From: Lysobacter_K sp038248955
GTDB lineage: Bacteria > Pseudomonadota > Gammaproteobacteria > Xanthomonadales > Xanthomonadaceae
NCBI GenBank assembly: GCA_038248955.1
Contig: JBBRWW010000004.1
Span: forward strand, 1 to 50,036
DNA: 50,036 bases
Reading direction: 5' to 3'
Position 1 is the stretch's first letter. The number at the start of each line of letters is the position of its first letter. Positions 24,751-33,298 of this stretch are shown one piece after another. The notes under the pieces were generated by a model. That model did no database searches. It saw nothing but the letters and a program-made list of their open reading frames with translations, and was not told the DNA's origin. A program made the translations under genes and the position numbers.

Positions 24751-24926
24751 CCGGGCACCGATGGCGGATCTCGGATGGCGGCGCACGGATGGTGGCCCGG
24801 TTCCCGTGTCCCGTGCCCGTGTCCCGATGGCCCCGCCGCCTTGCGCGACGCTAAGCAGGCCAGCAGGGTGCGCATTTCCGTAGCGGACCACCATCACGCT
24901 GGAAACGCCGCGTTGCCTCCCGCCAA
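24751..24926. other. Convergent spacer with short direct repeats
   Basis: The 176-nt spacer between the two convergent genes contains two copies of CCCGTGTCCCG separated by 2 nt (near 24803-24826) and several GGATGG/CGGATG units (24762-24792). No clean terminator hairpin with a T-run was found on either strand, and no gene. Confidence 0.4.
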
Positions 24927-27038
24927 CTAATCCCGCGAGCGGTGGTCGTCCAGCACCACCCGACGCACCACGTCGCGCCCAGCGTCCAGCGAGAAATGCT
25001 GCTGCACGTTGATCCTGCCGTGGTCGGCGAGCTGCTGCCACAACGCCTCGTCGCCGTACAACCGCACCACCGCGTCGGCGAAATCGGCGGCCGCATCGGC
25101 GACCAGCACGTTGTCACCGTCGTGCAGGTGCATTCCCTCGACCGCGCAGGCCGTGGCCACCACCGGCTGGCCGTGCGCCATGCTCAGGTTGATCTTGCCC
25201 TTCACGCCGGCGCCGAAGCGCAGCGGCGCCACCGCGATCCGGGCACCGTCCATCAACGGCCCCAGGTCGGCGACGTAGCCATGGACCAGCACGCCCGGTT
25301 CGGCCGCCAGCGCGGCGATCGCGGGCGGCACGTCGCTGCCGACGCAGTGGAAGCGCACGGCCGGCAAGCGCGCGCGGATGAGGGGAAACACGTCGCCGAC
25401 GAACCACTGCACGGCATCGACGTTGGGTGGGTGGCGAAAGCCGCCGACGAACACGAGGTCCTGGCGCTGGCCGAACGCCAGCCCGGTACCGGCGAGCTGG
25501 TGCAGGTTGGACAGGATGTCGACATTCGCCTGCGGGGCATCCTCGGCGAGCAGCGCCCGTTCCACGGCGCTCACCACCAGCGTGGCGTCAGTGCGCGCGA
25601 TCAGCTCCAACTCCAGGGCGCGGGTGCGCTGCGCCGCGCGCAACTGCGCGGGGTCGCCCGACAGCTCCGCGCCCCGGCGCTCGCGCAGGTAGTGCAGGTC
25701 GACGGTATCGAACACCACCCGGGCCTGCGGGGCGTACTTGCGCAGCAGCGGCAGGACCTCGCGCAGCACGTAGTGGCGGCAGCACACGACCGTGTCGAAA
25801 CGCGCGCCGTGCTCGCGCAACCAGGCCGGCACGCGGCCGGCGAACGGCGCATACCAGGCCTCAACGCCCAGCTGCTGCAGCGCCTCGGTGTAGGCGCCGT
25901 CGTGGGCGGCATCGGCCGGCACGAACACGACATGCGCTCCCTCCTCGCGCAGCAGCCGCATCAGGTTGACCAAACGCAGCGACGCCGAATCGCGATCGGG
26001 CCGGGGCGTGCTGGTGTCGATGACCAGCACGCATTTCCGCCCGACCGTTGGCTGCCTGGTCTCCGGGTCGGCCGGCAGCGGGGCGTGCTCCAGCGCCCCC
26101 GCCCACTTGTCGGCGAAGACCCGTCGGTTGCGGACCTGGTAGGCCTTGACGCCCTGCTGGGGGTCGGTGCCGGCGGTGACGCCTTCCAGGTGCACGACCC
26201 GCGCGCCCGGCTGGTACAACACCTTCAGGCCGCTGGCGCGCACTGCGAACGCCAGGTCGGTGTCCTCGTAATAGGCCGGGGAGTAGCGGCGGTCGAAACC
26301 GCCGAGCTGCTCGAACAGCCGGCGCGGCACCGCGATCGCCGCGCCCGAGCAATAGTCGACCTCGCTGAGGAAGGCATAGCGCGGGTGGTTGGGCGACTCG
26401 AAGCGGCCGCGATTGCTGGCGTTGCCATCGGCAAACACCCTGCCACCGGCTTCCTGCAGGCGCCCATCGGGATAGACCAGTTGCGCGCCGACCAGGCCGG
26501 TGCCGGGATGGGCATCGAACGTCTCCAGCAGGCGGTCGAGCCAGCCTGGCTGCGGCAACGTGTCGTTGTTGAGGAACACCAGGAACTCGCCGCGCGCCAG
26601 CGCAGCGCCGTCGTTGCAGGCTGCGATGAAACCGCCGTTTTCCGCACGCCGGTGGTAGCGCAGGCCCGCGACCTGCGCCAGGCAATTCGGGGTGTCGTCG
26701 GACGAACCGTCGTCGACCACCACGATCTCGATCGCAGCCGCGGGCGGATGCGCCGCGATCGCACGCAGGCAGCCCAGCGTATGGACGAAGTGGTTGTAGA
26801 CCGGAATGACGATGGTCGCGCGCGGCGCGGCGGTCGCCGGCACCGCGAACGGGGCGAAAGCCGTGGCCGGCGCCAGCAGCAGCGACGGCCGTTGCGACGC
26901 GGGCACCGTCCGCAACTGCATGAGTACGCGCTGCCACGACGCCCGCCAGCCGCGTGCGCGCAGGCTGGCCAGGCCGCGCCGGAACAGCCCGGTTCCGCGA
27001 TCGACCAGGAACCGCAGGTCGGCCCACGCCAACGTCAT
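24927..27038 (-). CDS. Bifunctional glycosyltransferase: GT2 domain fused to a GT4/GT1-type domain
   Basis: The protein is 703 residues from the ATG at 27038; the frame remains open to an ATG at 27215, but that start would overlap the divergent mrcB promoter region. The N-terminal half (about residues 70-340) is a GT-A fold family 2 transferase. It has RATIVIPVYNHFVHTLGCL, IVVVDDGSSDDTPNCL, the metal-binding region FLVFLNNDTLPQPGWL, and YYEDTDLAFAVRASGLKVLY. The C-terminal half (about 350-703) is a GT-B type transferase with DLVFVGGFRHPPNVDAV and the nucleotide-sugar region VAPLRFGAGVKGKINLSMAH. It probably builds a surface glycan or modifies an exported polymer. No other polysaccharide genes are nearby, so the product is unknown. 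Confidence 0.88.
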   Translation of the reverse strand: MTLAWADLRFLVDRGTGLFRRGLASLRARGWRASWQRVLMQLRTVPASQRPSLLLAPATAFAPFAVPATAAPRATIVIPVYNHFVHTLGCLRAIAAHPPAAAIEIVVVDDGSSDDTPNCLAQVAGLRYHRRAENGGFIAACNDGAALARGEFLVFLNNDTLPQPGWLDRLLETFDAHPGTGLVGAQLVYPDGRLQEAGGRVFADGNASNRGRFESPNHPRYAFLSEVDYCSGAAIAVPRRLFEQLGGFDRRYSPAYYEDTDLAFAVRASGLKVLYQPGARVVHLEGVTAGTDPQQGVKAYQVRNRRVFADKWAGALEHAPLPADPETRQPTVGRKCVLVIDTSTPRPDRDSASLRLVNLMRLLREEGAHVVFVPADAAHDGAYTEALQQLGVEAWYAPFAGRVPAWLREHGARFDTVVCCRHYVLREVLPLLRKYAPQARVVFDTVDLHYLRERRGAELSGDPAQLRAAQRTRALELELIARTDATLVVSAVERALLAEDAPQANVDILSNLHQLAGTGLAFGQRQDLVFVGGFRHPPNVDAVQWFVGDVFPLIRARLPAVRFHCVGSDVPPAIAALAAEPGVLVHGYVADLGPLMDGARIAVAPLRFGAGVKGKINLSMAHGQPVVATACAVEGMHLHDGDNVLVADAAADFADAVVRLYGDEALWQQLADHGRINVQQHFSLDAGRDVVRRVVLDDHRSRD

Positions 27039-27181
27039 GCCCAGGCCCGTGTCATGCGTGCAGTACTCCAGATGCCAGAACCGGCGCGTCGCGACGCGCC
27101 AGTCGCAGGGCAGCCCGCGCGGTCTGAACTGGGTCAGAACTTCGCGCGGGGTCGACGTGGGGGCGCCCGCGCTGGCTGCGA

Positions 27182-27187
27182 TAGACT
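27182..27187 (+). promoter_or_regulatory. -10-like hexamer TAGACT upstream of mrcB
   Basis: TAGACT (in GATAGACTCG) is the only good -10-like sequence before mrcB. It lies 9 nt before a TTG (27197) and 39 nt before the GTG (27227) that are the candidate starts. No clear -35 was found. If the TTG is used the message would be nearly leaderless. Confidence 0.35.
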
Positions 27188-27226
27188 CGCCTCCACTTGG
27201 GCACAGCCCCGACATTGTCTCATCCC

Positions 27227-29659
27227 GTGGCCCGAATCGATTACGACGAAGACAGCGACATCGCCAACGACGACGCTTCCCCGCAGTGGCGGCGGCGGCT
27301 GGTCACCTGGGCACTGGCGGCGATTGGCCTCGGGCTGGGCTTCCTGATCCCGTACACCCTGTACCTCAACCACGAGGTCGGGCAACGCTTCGGCCAGTTG
27401 CGCTGGCAGATTCCCACGCGCGTGTATGCCCGTCCGCTGGACCTGGCGCCGGGGTTGACGCTGGATGCCAATACCCTCAAGACGGAGCTCGACGCGGCCG
27501 CCTATGTGGCTGGCGACGGCAGCCGGCCGGGCACGTATGCGCGCACCGGCGGGCGCTGGTTGATCTCCAGTCGCGGCTACGACGATGTCGGCGGTGCGGT
27601 ACCCGCGCGGCGCGTCGAACTGGTGCTGTCGGGCGGACGCGTCGCCAGCCTGCGGTCGCAACCGGGCAAGCAGTCCGTCAAGGCAGCCCGACTGGACCCG
27701 GCCCGCATCGCCACCCTGTACGGGCAGAAGCAGGAAGAGCGCCGGCTGGTGCGCATCGAGGAAGTACCTGACCTGCTGGTCACCGGACTGCAAGCAGTCG
27801 AGGACCGGGATTTCAACAGCCACCACGGCATCGATCTCGGCGGCATGCTGCGCGCGGCGTGGGTCAACCTGCGGTCGGGCGCGGCGAGGCAGGGCGCCAG
27901 CACGCTGACCCAGCAACTCGCGCGCAGCGGCCTGCTCGGCATTGGCCGCGAGCAGACGTTCACCCGCAAGGGCAAGGAAATCCTCTATGCCCTGCTGATG
28001 GAAGCGCGCTACGACAAGCGCACCATCCTCGAGGCGTACTTCAACCAGGTCTATCTCGGCCAGCGCGGCGCGCAGGCCATCCACGGCGTCGCCGCGGGCG
28101 CCGAGTTCTGGTTCGGACGCGACCTGCGTGACCTCAGCACCGAGCAGATCGCGCTGCTGGTGGGTATCGTGCGTGGCCCGTCGCACTACGACCCGCGCCG
28201 CAATCCGCAACGTGCGACCGAACGCCGCAATTTCGCATTGGGCGAGTTCCGCGAAACCGGGCTCATCGACGAGGCCGAGTACCAGCGCGCGGTGAAGGCG
28301 CCGCTGGGCATCACCAGGAATCCCGGCAGCACCGCGGCGAACCGCTTCCCGGCCTACGTCGACCTCGTTCGTCGACAACTGGCACGCGATTATCCGGCCG
28401 ACGCCCTGTCGGGGGCCGGCCTGAGCGTGATGAGTGGCATGTCGCCCGCCGCCCAGGCGTACGCCGAAGGCGCGGTCGCCAGCACGCTCAAGAGCCTGGC
28501 CAACAAGCGCCGGCCAGCGCTGGAAACCGGCCTGGTGGTCACCGACGTCCACAACGGCGAGGTGCTGGCGGTGGTCGGTGGTCGCGATTTCAGCGGCCAC
28601 GGATTCAACCGCGCGGTCGAGGCGCAACGTCCGGTCGGTTCGCTGATCAAGCCTTTCATGTACCTGCTGGCGCTTGCGCAGCCCTCGAAATACTCGCTGT
28701 CCAGTTATGTCGACGACTCGCCGGTCACGGTCACGCTGGGCAAGGGCAAGCGCTGGAGTCCCGGGAATTCCGATGGTCGCAGCCACGGCACCGTGCGCCT
28801 GGTCGATGCCCTGGCGTTGTCCTACAACCAGGCCACCGTGCGGCTGGGCATGCAGGTGGCGCCCGAACGCATCGCCGACCTCGTCCGCACCCTGGCGGGC
28901 ATCGAGACCGGCAACAACCCATCGATCATCCTCGGCGCAACGGACCAGAGTCCGTACGCGATGGCGCAGCTGTACCAGTTCCTGGCGTCCGGGGGCGAGA
29001 TCCAGCCGTTGCACGCGGTGCGCGGCGTCCTGGATGCCAACGGTCGTGCGGTGAACCGCTATGACAAGACGCCGGCACCGGCGCAGGAAGGCGACGCGAT
29101 CGCGGCACGGCTGATCACCATCGCGCTGCAGCAGGCGGTCACCGGCGGTACCGGCCGCCAGTTGGTGTCCGACGGCCTCGGCCGCCTGTCGCCGGCCGGC
29201 AAGACCGGCACCAGCAACGATGGTCGCGACAGCTGGTTCGCGGGCTGGACCGGCGACCATCTCGCGGTGATCTGGGTCGGCAACGACCAGAACGAGCAGA
29301 CCGGGTTGTACGGCGCCACCGGCGCGATGCGCGTGTGGTCGGCGATCTTCGCCCGCCTGCCGAGCGCGGCACTGCAGGTCGGCGACGATGGCCTCGACTG
29401 GCAGTGGGTGCTGGGATCCAATGCCACCGATGCCGGATGTGCCGGCGCGCGGCGGTTCCCGTTCGTGACCGGCTTCGCGCCGGCGTACACCCCATGTCCG
29501 GCGCCGCAGCCCGAGTTCGTCGAGCCGTCGGACTCCCAGAGTGAAGGTGGCGGGTGGCGCGAATTCTTCGGCTTCGGCGATCGTGAGCCGCCCGCACGCG
29601 AGCAGCCCACGCAGGCCGATCCCGCCAAGCGCCTGCCGCCGCCGGACGGCCAGCGATGA
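27227..29659 (+). CDS. mrcB: Penicillin-binding protein 1B (bifunctional peptidoglycan synthase)
   Basis: PBP1b polymerises glycan strands and cross-links peptides at the inner membrane. The protein is 810 residues from the GTG at 27227; a TTG at 27197 would add ten. One membrane helix follows a short acidic cytoplasmic tail (LVTWALAAIGLGLGFLIPYT). A UB2H-like part precedes the GT51 domain, which has the catalytic Glu in LQAVEDRDFNSHHGID and QGASTLTQQLARSGLL. The transpeptidase has the SxxK motif (RPVGSLIKPFMYL), SxN (LSYNQATVRLGM) and KTG (SPAGKTGTSNDGRDSWFAGW). The tail is acidic and Pro-rich. All catalytic motifs are present. Its activator CpoB is also encoded in this window. Confidence 0.96.
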   Translation: MARIDYDEDSDIANDDASPQWRRRLVTWALAAIGLGLGFLIPYTLYLNHEVGQRFGQLRWQIPTRVYARPLDLAPGLTLDANTLKTELDAAAYVAGDGSRPGTYARTGGRWLISSRGYDDVGGAVPARRVELVLSGGRVASLRSQPGKQSVKAARLDPARIATLYGQKQEERRLVRIEEVPDLLVTGLQAVEDRDFNSHHGIDLGGMLRAAWVNLRSGAARQGASTLTQQLARSGLLGIGREQTFTRKGKEILYALLMEARYDKRTILEAYFNQVYLGQRGAQAIHGVAAGAEFWFGRDLRDLSTEQIALLVGIVRGPSHYDPRRNPQRATERRNFALGEFRETGLIDEAEYQRAVKAPLGITRNPGSTAANRFPAYVDLVRRQLARDYPADALSGAGLSVMSGMSPAAQAYAEGAVASTLKSLANKRRPALETGLVVTDVHNGEVLAVVGGRDFSGHGFNRAVEAQRPVGSLIKPFMYLLALAQPSKYSLSSYVDDSPVTVTLGKGKRWSPGNSDGRSHGTVRLVDALALSYNQATVRLGMQVAPERIADLVRTLAGIETGNNPSIILGATDQSPYAMAQLYQFLASGGEIQPLHAVRGVLDANGRAVNRYDKTPAPAQEGDAIAARLITIALQQAVTGGTGRQLVSDGLGRLSPAGKTGTSNDGRDSWFAGWTGDHLAVIWVGNDQNEQTGLYGATGAMRVWSAIFARLPSAALQVGDDGLDWQWVLGSNATDAGCAGARRFPFVTGFAPAYTPCPAPQPEFVEPSDSQSEGGGWREFFGFGDREPPAREQPTQADPAKRLPPPDGQR

Positions 29660-30237
29660 GCCATGGGGTGGGTCCGCCTGCTGCAGTGATCCTGTCGTTG
29701 CTGCTGGCGGCCTGTGGCAGCGTGCCCGTTGCTTCACAACTCCCGGCGAAGTCGTCCGCTGCGGCATTCAACGGTTCCGCTGCGGTGGCCGCAGTTCGTG
29801 GCGCCGGTAGCGCCGATGGCCGCGAACTCGACGTCCGGCCGCTGCGCGACCCGCACGTCGAAGACCTGCGCGAGCAGGCGGTCGCGCTCGAGGCCCATGG
29901 CATGCATCTCGCCGCCGCCGATGCCCTGGACGCCGCCCTGGCCATCAACGGCGATGACCCGGCGCTCCTGCAGGAGCGGGCCGAAGTCGCGCTGTTGCTG
30001 GGTCAATTGCCCGACGCGGAACGCTATGCGCAACGCGCGTTCAGCGCCGGCTCCAGGGTCGGGCCGCTGTGCCGCCGCCACTGGGAGACGATTGCACAGG
30101 TGCGTGCTGCGCGTGGGGTGCCGCTGGCCTCGCCCGCGCCGGTGCCCGCGACCGCCGTGGATCCGACGCCCGGTACGGCTGCCGATGCGCGCCGCCAGCG
30201 TGATGCCTGCACCGTCGCTCCACCCAACCGGTTCTGA
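29656..30237 (+). CDS. Small TPR lipoprotein
   Basis: The protein is 193 residues. A lipoprotein signal ends in LLLAAC, so it should be lipidated and held in the envelope. The middle (about residues 65-130) contains paired helices of TPR type (EQAVALEAHGMHLAAADALD, ALLQERAEVALLLGQLPDAE). The C-terminal 60 residues are Pro/Ala-rich. Its start overlaps the mrcB stop by 4 nt (ATGA), so the two are translationally coupled. The pairing suggests an accessory role to PBP1b, comparable to lipoprotein activators such as LpoB, but it shows no recognised LpoB sequence. That role is inference. Confidence 0.8.
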   Translation: MSHGVGPPAAVILSLLLAACGSVPVASQLPAKSSAAAFNGSAAVAAVRGAGSADGRELDVRPLRDPHVEDLREQAVALEAHGMHLAAADALDAALAINGDDPALLQERAEVALLLGQLPDAERYAQRAFSAGSRVGPLCRRHWETIAQVRAARGVPLASPAPVPATAVDPTPGTAADARRQRDACTVAPPNRF

Positions 30238-30241
30238 TCCG

Positions 30242-32338
30242 GTGGCCAGCACCAGCCGCCTGGGCCAGGCCAGCCGCGCCGCACTGGAGGAAGGCGGCGA
30301 CCTGGCGCGCAACATCGCCGCATTCGCGCCGCGCCCGGCGCAGCAGGAGCTCGCCGTGGCCATCGCCGACGCGTTCGACAGCCGGGGCACGCTGCTGGCC
30401 GAGGCGGGCACCGGCACCGGCAAGACGTTCGCGTACCTGGTGCCGGCGATCCTGTCGGGGCTCAAGACGATCGTCTCGACCGGCACGCGCGCGCTGCAGG
30501 ACCAGCTCTACCATCGCGACCTGCCGCGCGTGCGCGACGCGCTGGGCGTCGGCTTCAAGGCCGCGCTGCTCAAGGGCCGCGCCAACTACCTGTGCCACTA
30601 CCGCATGCGCCAGGCACAGGGTGAGCCGAAATTCGGCAGCCGCGAAATGGCGGCGCAGTTCCAGCGCATCGTGGCGTGGTCCGGGCGCACGCGCATGGGC
30701 GACCTCGCCGAGGTCGAGGCGCTGCCCGAGGATTCGCCGCTGCTGCCGATGGTCACCAGCACCGCCGAGAACTGTCTCGGCGGCGAATGCCCGTTCTTCG
30801 GCGAATGCTTCGTCGTGCAGGCGCGCCAACGCGCGCAGGCCGCCGACGTGGTCGTGGTCAACCACCACCTGCTGCTGGCCGACCTGGCGCTGCGGCAGGA
30901 GGGCTTCGGCGAGATCCTGCCCGGTGCACAGGCATTCGTGGTGGACGAGGCGCACCAGCTGCCGGATCTGGCCGCGCAGTTCTTCGGTGAGAACCTCAGC
31001 GCGCGGCCGCTGGTCGAGCTCGCGCGCGACGCCGTGGCCGAATGCAAGGAGTCCACTGGCGCGCTGGCGGTGTTGCAGGAGCCGGCACGGGAGCTGGAAC
31101 ATGCAGTGCGCGGCGTGCGCGCGGCGATGGACGAACTGCCGGTGCGCGGCACGCGCCGCCGCGCCGCCGAGTTGCCCGAGGTCGAGGAGGCATTCGAGGC
31201 GCTTGCGCGCGCATTGCGGCACATGCATGCGGCCTTGCTTCCGCTGCGCGAGGCCGCCCCCGGTTTCGACAGCTGCGCCGCGCGGGCGAAGGAATACGAA
31301 CTGCGGCTGCAGCGTTGGCGCGAACACGCCGCCCCGGCCGTGGTCGACGAGGAGGATGACGGTTTCGCGGCGGATTTCGCCGCGCTCGGGAGTGCCTCAC
31401 GCGCGAACGCTGACGTGGACCCGGCCCCAGCCGGTTCCCCCGGATCGGCCGACATCGCCGCCGCCGACTCGCCGGGGCATCGCGATGAGCCGAGCGTGCT
31501 CTGGTACGAGCTCACGGCACGCGGATTCCGCCTCAGTCGCACGCCGCTCGACGTCGCCGGGCCGCTCGCCGAGCATCGCGCGCGCTCGCAGGCGGCGTGG
31601 GTGTTCACCTCCGCCACGCTTGCCGTGGGTGGGCGATTCGACCACTACGCGATCAAGCTTGGGCTGCGCGAGCCGACCACGCTGCTGGCGCCAAGTCCAT
31701 TCGACTGGCAGACGCAGGCGCTGTGCTACCTGCCGCGCGGCTTGCCCGACCCGAACGTGCGCCACTATCACGAGAGCCTGGTCGAAAAACTGCGTCCGGT
31801 GCTGGAGGCGTCCGGCGGCCGCGCGTTCGTGCTGTTCGCGTCGCATCGCGCGCTGCGCGAGGCGGCCGGGCTGCTGCGCGACGGGCCATGGCCCTTGTTC
31901 GTGCAGGGCGAAGCGCCGCGTTCGGTGCTGCTGGAGCGCTTCCGCGCCTCGGGCAACGGCGTGTTGCTGGGCGCCGCCAGCTTCCGCGAAGGCGTCGACG
32001 TCGCCGGCGATGCGCTCAGCGTCGTGGTGATCGACAAACTGCCGTTCGGCGCGCCTGACGACCCGGTGTTCGAGGCGCGACTGGAGGCGATCCGGCGCAG
32101 TGGTGGCAACGCGTTCCGCGACGAGCAGTTGCCGCAGGCGGTGATCGCCCTGAAGCAGGGCGCCGGCCGCCTCATCCGCAGCGAGACCGACCGCGGCGTG
32201 CTGATGCTGTGCGACCCGCGACTGCTTTCCAAGAGCTACGGCAGGGTGTTCCTGGACTCGCTGCCGCCGCTGCCCAAGTCTCGCGACATCGCCGACGTGC
32301 AGGCGTTCTTCGCCGACCGTAACGTGGCCGCTGGCTGA
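30242..32338 (+). CDS. yoaA: DinG/YoaA-family ATP-dependent helicase (XPD-like)
   Basis: This is a superfamily 2 DNA helicase with an iron-sulfur cluster, of the YoaA/DinG group involved in repair. The protein is 698 residues from the GTG at 30242; an ATG at 30203 inside the preceding gene is an alternative. Walker A is AEAGTGTGKTFAYLVPAI. The four cluster cysteines are in NYLCHYRM and ENCLGGECPFFGECF. The DEAH box is AFVVDEAHQLPDLA. The C-terminal motor has WVFTSATLAVGG, FASHRALREAAGLL and QGAGRLIRSETDRGVL. An acidic insertion (about residues 355-415) lies between the domains. YoaA is favoured over DinG from the compact length and the QEL start of the motor (APRPAQQELAVAIA). Confidence 0.9.
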   Translation: MASTSRLGQASRAALEEGGDLARNIAAFAPRPAQQELAVAIADAFDSRGTLLAEAGTGTGKTFAYLVPAILSGLKTIVSTGTRALQDQLYHRDLPRVRDALGVGFKAALLKGRANYLCHYRMRQAQGEPKFGSREMAAQFQRIVAWSGRTRMGDLAEVEALPEDSPLLPMVTSTAENCLGGECPFFGECFVVQARQRAQAADVVVVNHHLLLADLALRQEGFGEILPGAQAFVVDEAHQLPDLAAQFFGENLSARPLVELARDAVAECKESTGALAVLQEPARELEHAVRGVRAAMDELPVRGTRRRAAELPEVEEAFEALARALRHMHAALLPLREAAPGFDSCAARAKEYELRLQRWREHAAPAVVDEEDDGFAADFAALGSASRANADVDPAPAGSPGSADIAAADSPGHRDEPSVLWYELTARGFRLSRTPLDVAGPLAEHRARSQAAWVFTSATLAVGGRFDHYAIKLGLREPTTLLAPSPFDWQTQALCYLPRGLPDPNVRHYHESLVEKLRPVLEASGGRAFVLFASHRALREAAGLLRDGPWPLFVQGEAPRSVLLERFRASGNGVLLGAASFREGVDVAGDALSVVVIDKLPFGAPDDPVFEARLEAIRRSGGNAFRDEQLPQAVIALKQGAGRLIRSETDRGVLMLCDPRLLSKSYGRVFLDSLPPLPKSRDIADVQAFFADRNVAAG

Positions 32339-32450
32339 AAGTGCCCTTCGGTGGTCCTTCCACCGCGGCGGCCAGCCTCGCCCGCGCAGTCCCGCCCCCC
32401 CGCACATCCGCCCCCCGCACATCCGCCATGGCCCGTGCCATCGGGGTCGC

Positions 32451-32456
32451 TACACT
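32451..32456 (+). promoter_or_regulatory. -10 element TACACT for a possibly leaderless tsaB transcript
   Basis: TACACT (in GCTACACTGCG) ends 7 nt before the tsaB ATG at 32464. No ribosome site is present in the gap. Immediately upstream, CGCACATCCGCC occurs twice in tandem (about 32401-32427), which may be chance GC-rich duplication. The 125-nt spacer after the helicase gene has no other gene. Confidence 0.4.
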
Positions 32457-32463
32457 GCGCGGC

Positions 32464-33216
32464 ATGAAACTGCTTGCATTTGAACTTGCCACCGAGGCCT
32501 GCTCGGTCGCGCTGTGGGTCGACGGCGAGGTGCGCGAGCGCTTCGAACTCGCGCCGCGCCGGCACGCGGAGCTGGCGCTGCCGTGGGCGGACCAGCTGCT
32601 CGCCGAGTCCGGAATCGGCCGCTCGCAGCTCGATGCGATCGCCGTGGGGCGCGGCCCCGGCGCGTTCACCGGCGTGCGGTTGGCGATCGCGATCGGGCAG
32701 GGCATCGCGCTCGCCCTGGGTCGCCCGATCGTGCCGGTGTCGACGCTGGCCGCACTGGCGATGCGCGCATCGGCGCCACCGCCAATGCCCACGGCGGATC
32801 CTGGCGTGGGACCTGCATCCGCTGCCCACGTGCATGTCCTGGCCGCGATCGATGCACGCATGAGCGAGGTCTATGTCGGCCGCTTCGCACTGCGTGATGG
32901 CGAGGCCGTCGCGATCGGCGATGAAGCCATCGCCGTGCCGGGCGCGGTCGACCTGCTGGATGCGTCATGCGACTGGCATGGCGTCGGTAGCGGTTTTTCG
33001 GCGCTCGACGGAGCACTCGAAAAACGCCTGTCGCCGTTCCTGCTCAGCGTGGACGCCGGAGCGCTGCCGCATGCCGCTGACATCGCGCGGCTTGCAGTCG
33101 TCGCCTTTGCTCGCGGCCAGGCGGTCGCGCCGGAATTCGTCGAACCTGCCTACCTGCGCAACAACGTCGCCCTCACCATCGTCGAGCAGCAAACGTTGCG
33201 CGACTCGCGCCGGTAG
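32464..33216 (+). CDS. tsaB: tRNA threonylcarbamoyladenosine biosynthesis protein TsaB
   Basis: TsaB is the ASKHA-fold partner of TsaD, needed for t6A37 formation in ANN-decoding tRNAs. The protein is 250 residues, slightly longer than E. coli TsaB (231). The N-terminus is MKLLAFELATEACSVALWV and the signature is AVGRGPGAFTGVRLAIAIGQ. An Ala/Pro-rich stretch (about residues 100-125) follows. Then come VHVLAAIDARMSEVYVGRF and the C-terminal VAPEFVEPAYLRNNVAL, all typical of TsaB. The open frame goes upstream to 32341, but homology starts at the ATG at 32464. The preceding spacer holds its probable promoter. Confidence 0.94.
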   Translation: MKLLAFELATEACSVALWVDGEVRERFELAPRRHAELALPWADQLLAESGIGRSQLDAIAVGRGPGAFTGVRLAIAIGQGIALALGRPIVPVSTLAALAMRASAPPPMPTADPGVGPASAAHVHVLAAIDARMSEVYVGRFALRDGEAVAIGDEAIAVPGAVDLLDASCDWHGVGSGFSALDGALEKRLSPFLLSVDAGALPHAADIARLAVVAFARGQAVAPEFVEPAYLRNNVALTIVEQQTLRDSRR

Positions 33217-33298
33217 TCGTTGCCACGGCCAGGTCGCCGGGAATCAATATCGGGCGTCGATCTTCCGCGGGCCGTGCCCATCGCCCCGGCAGCCCACG

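Noticed and set aside
27197..27226. TTG at 27197 as the mrcB start
   Set aside because: The frame is open, but the GTG at 27227 begins the typical acidic PBP1b tail; TTG remains possible only if the transcript is leaderless.
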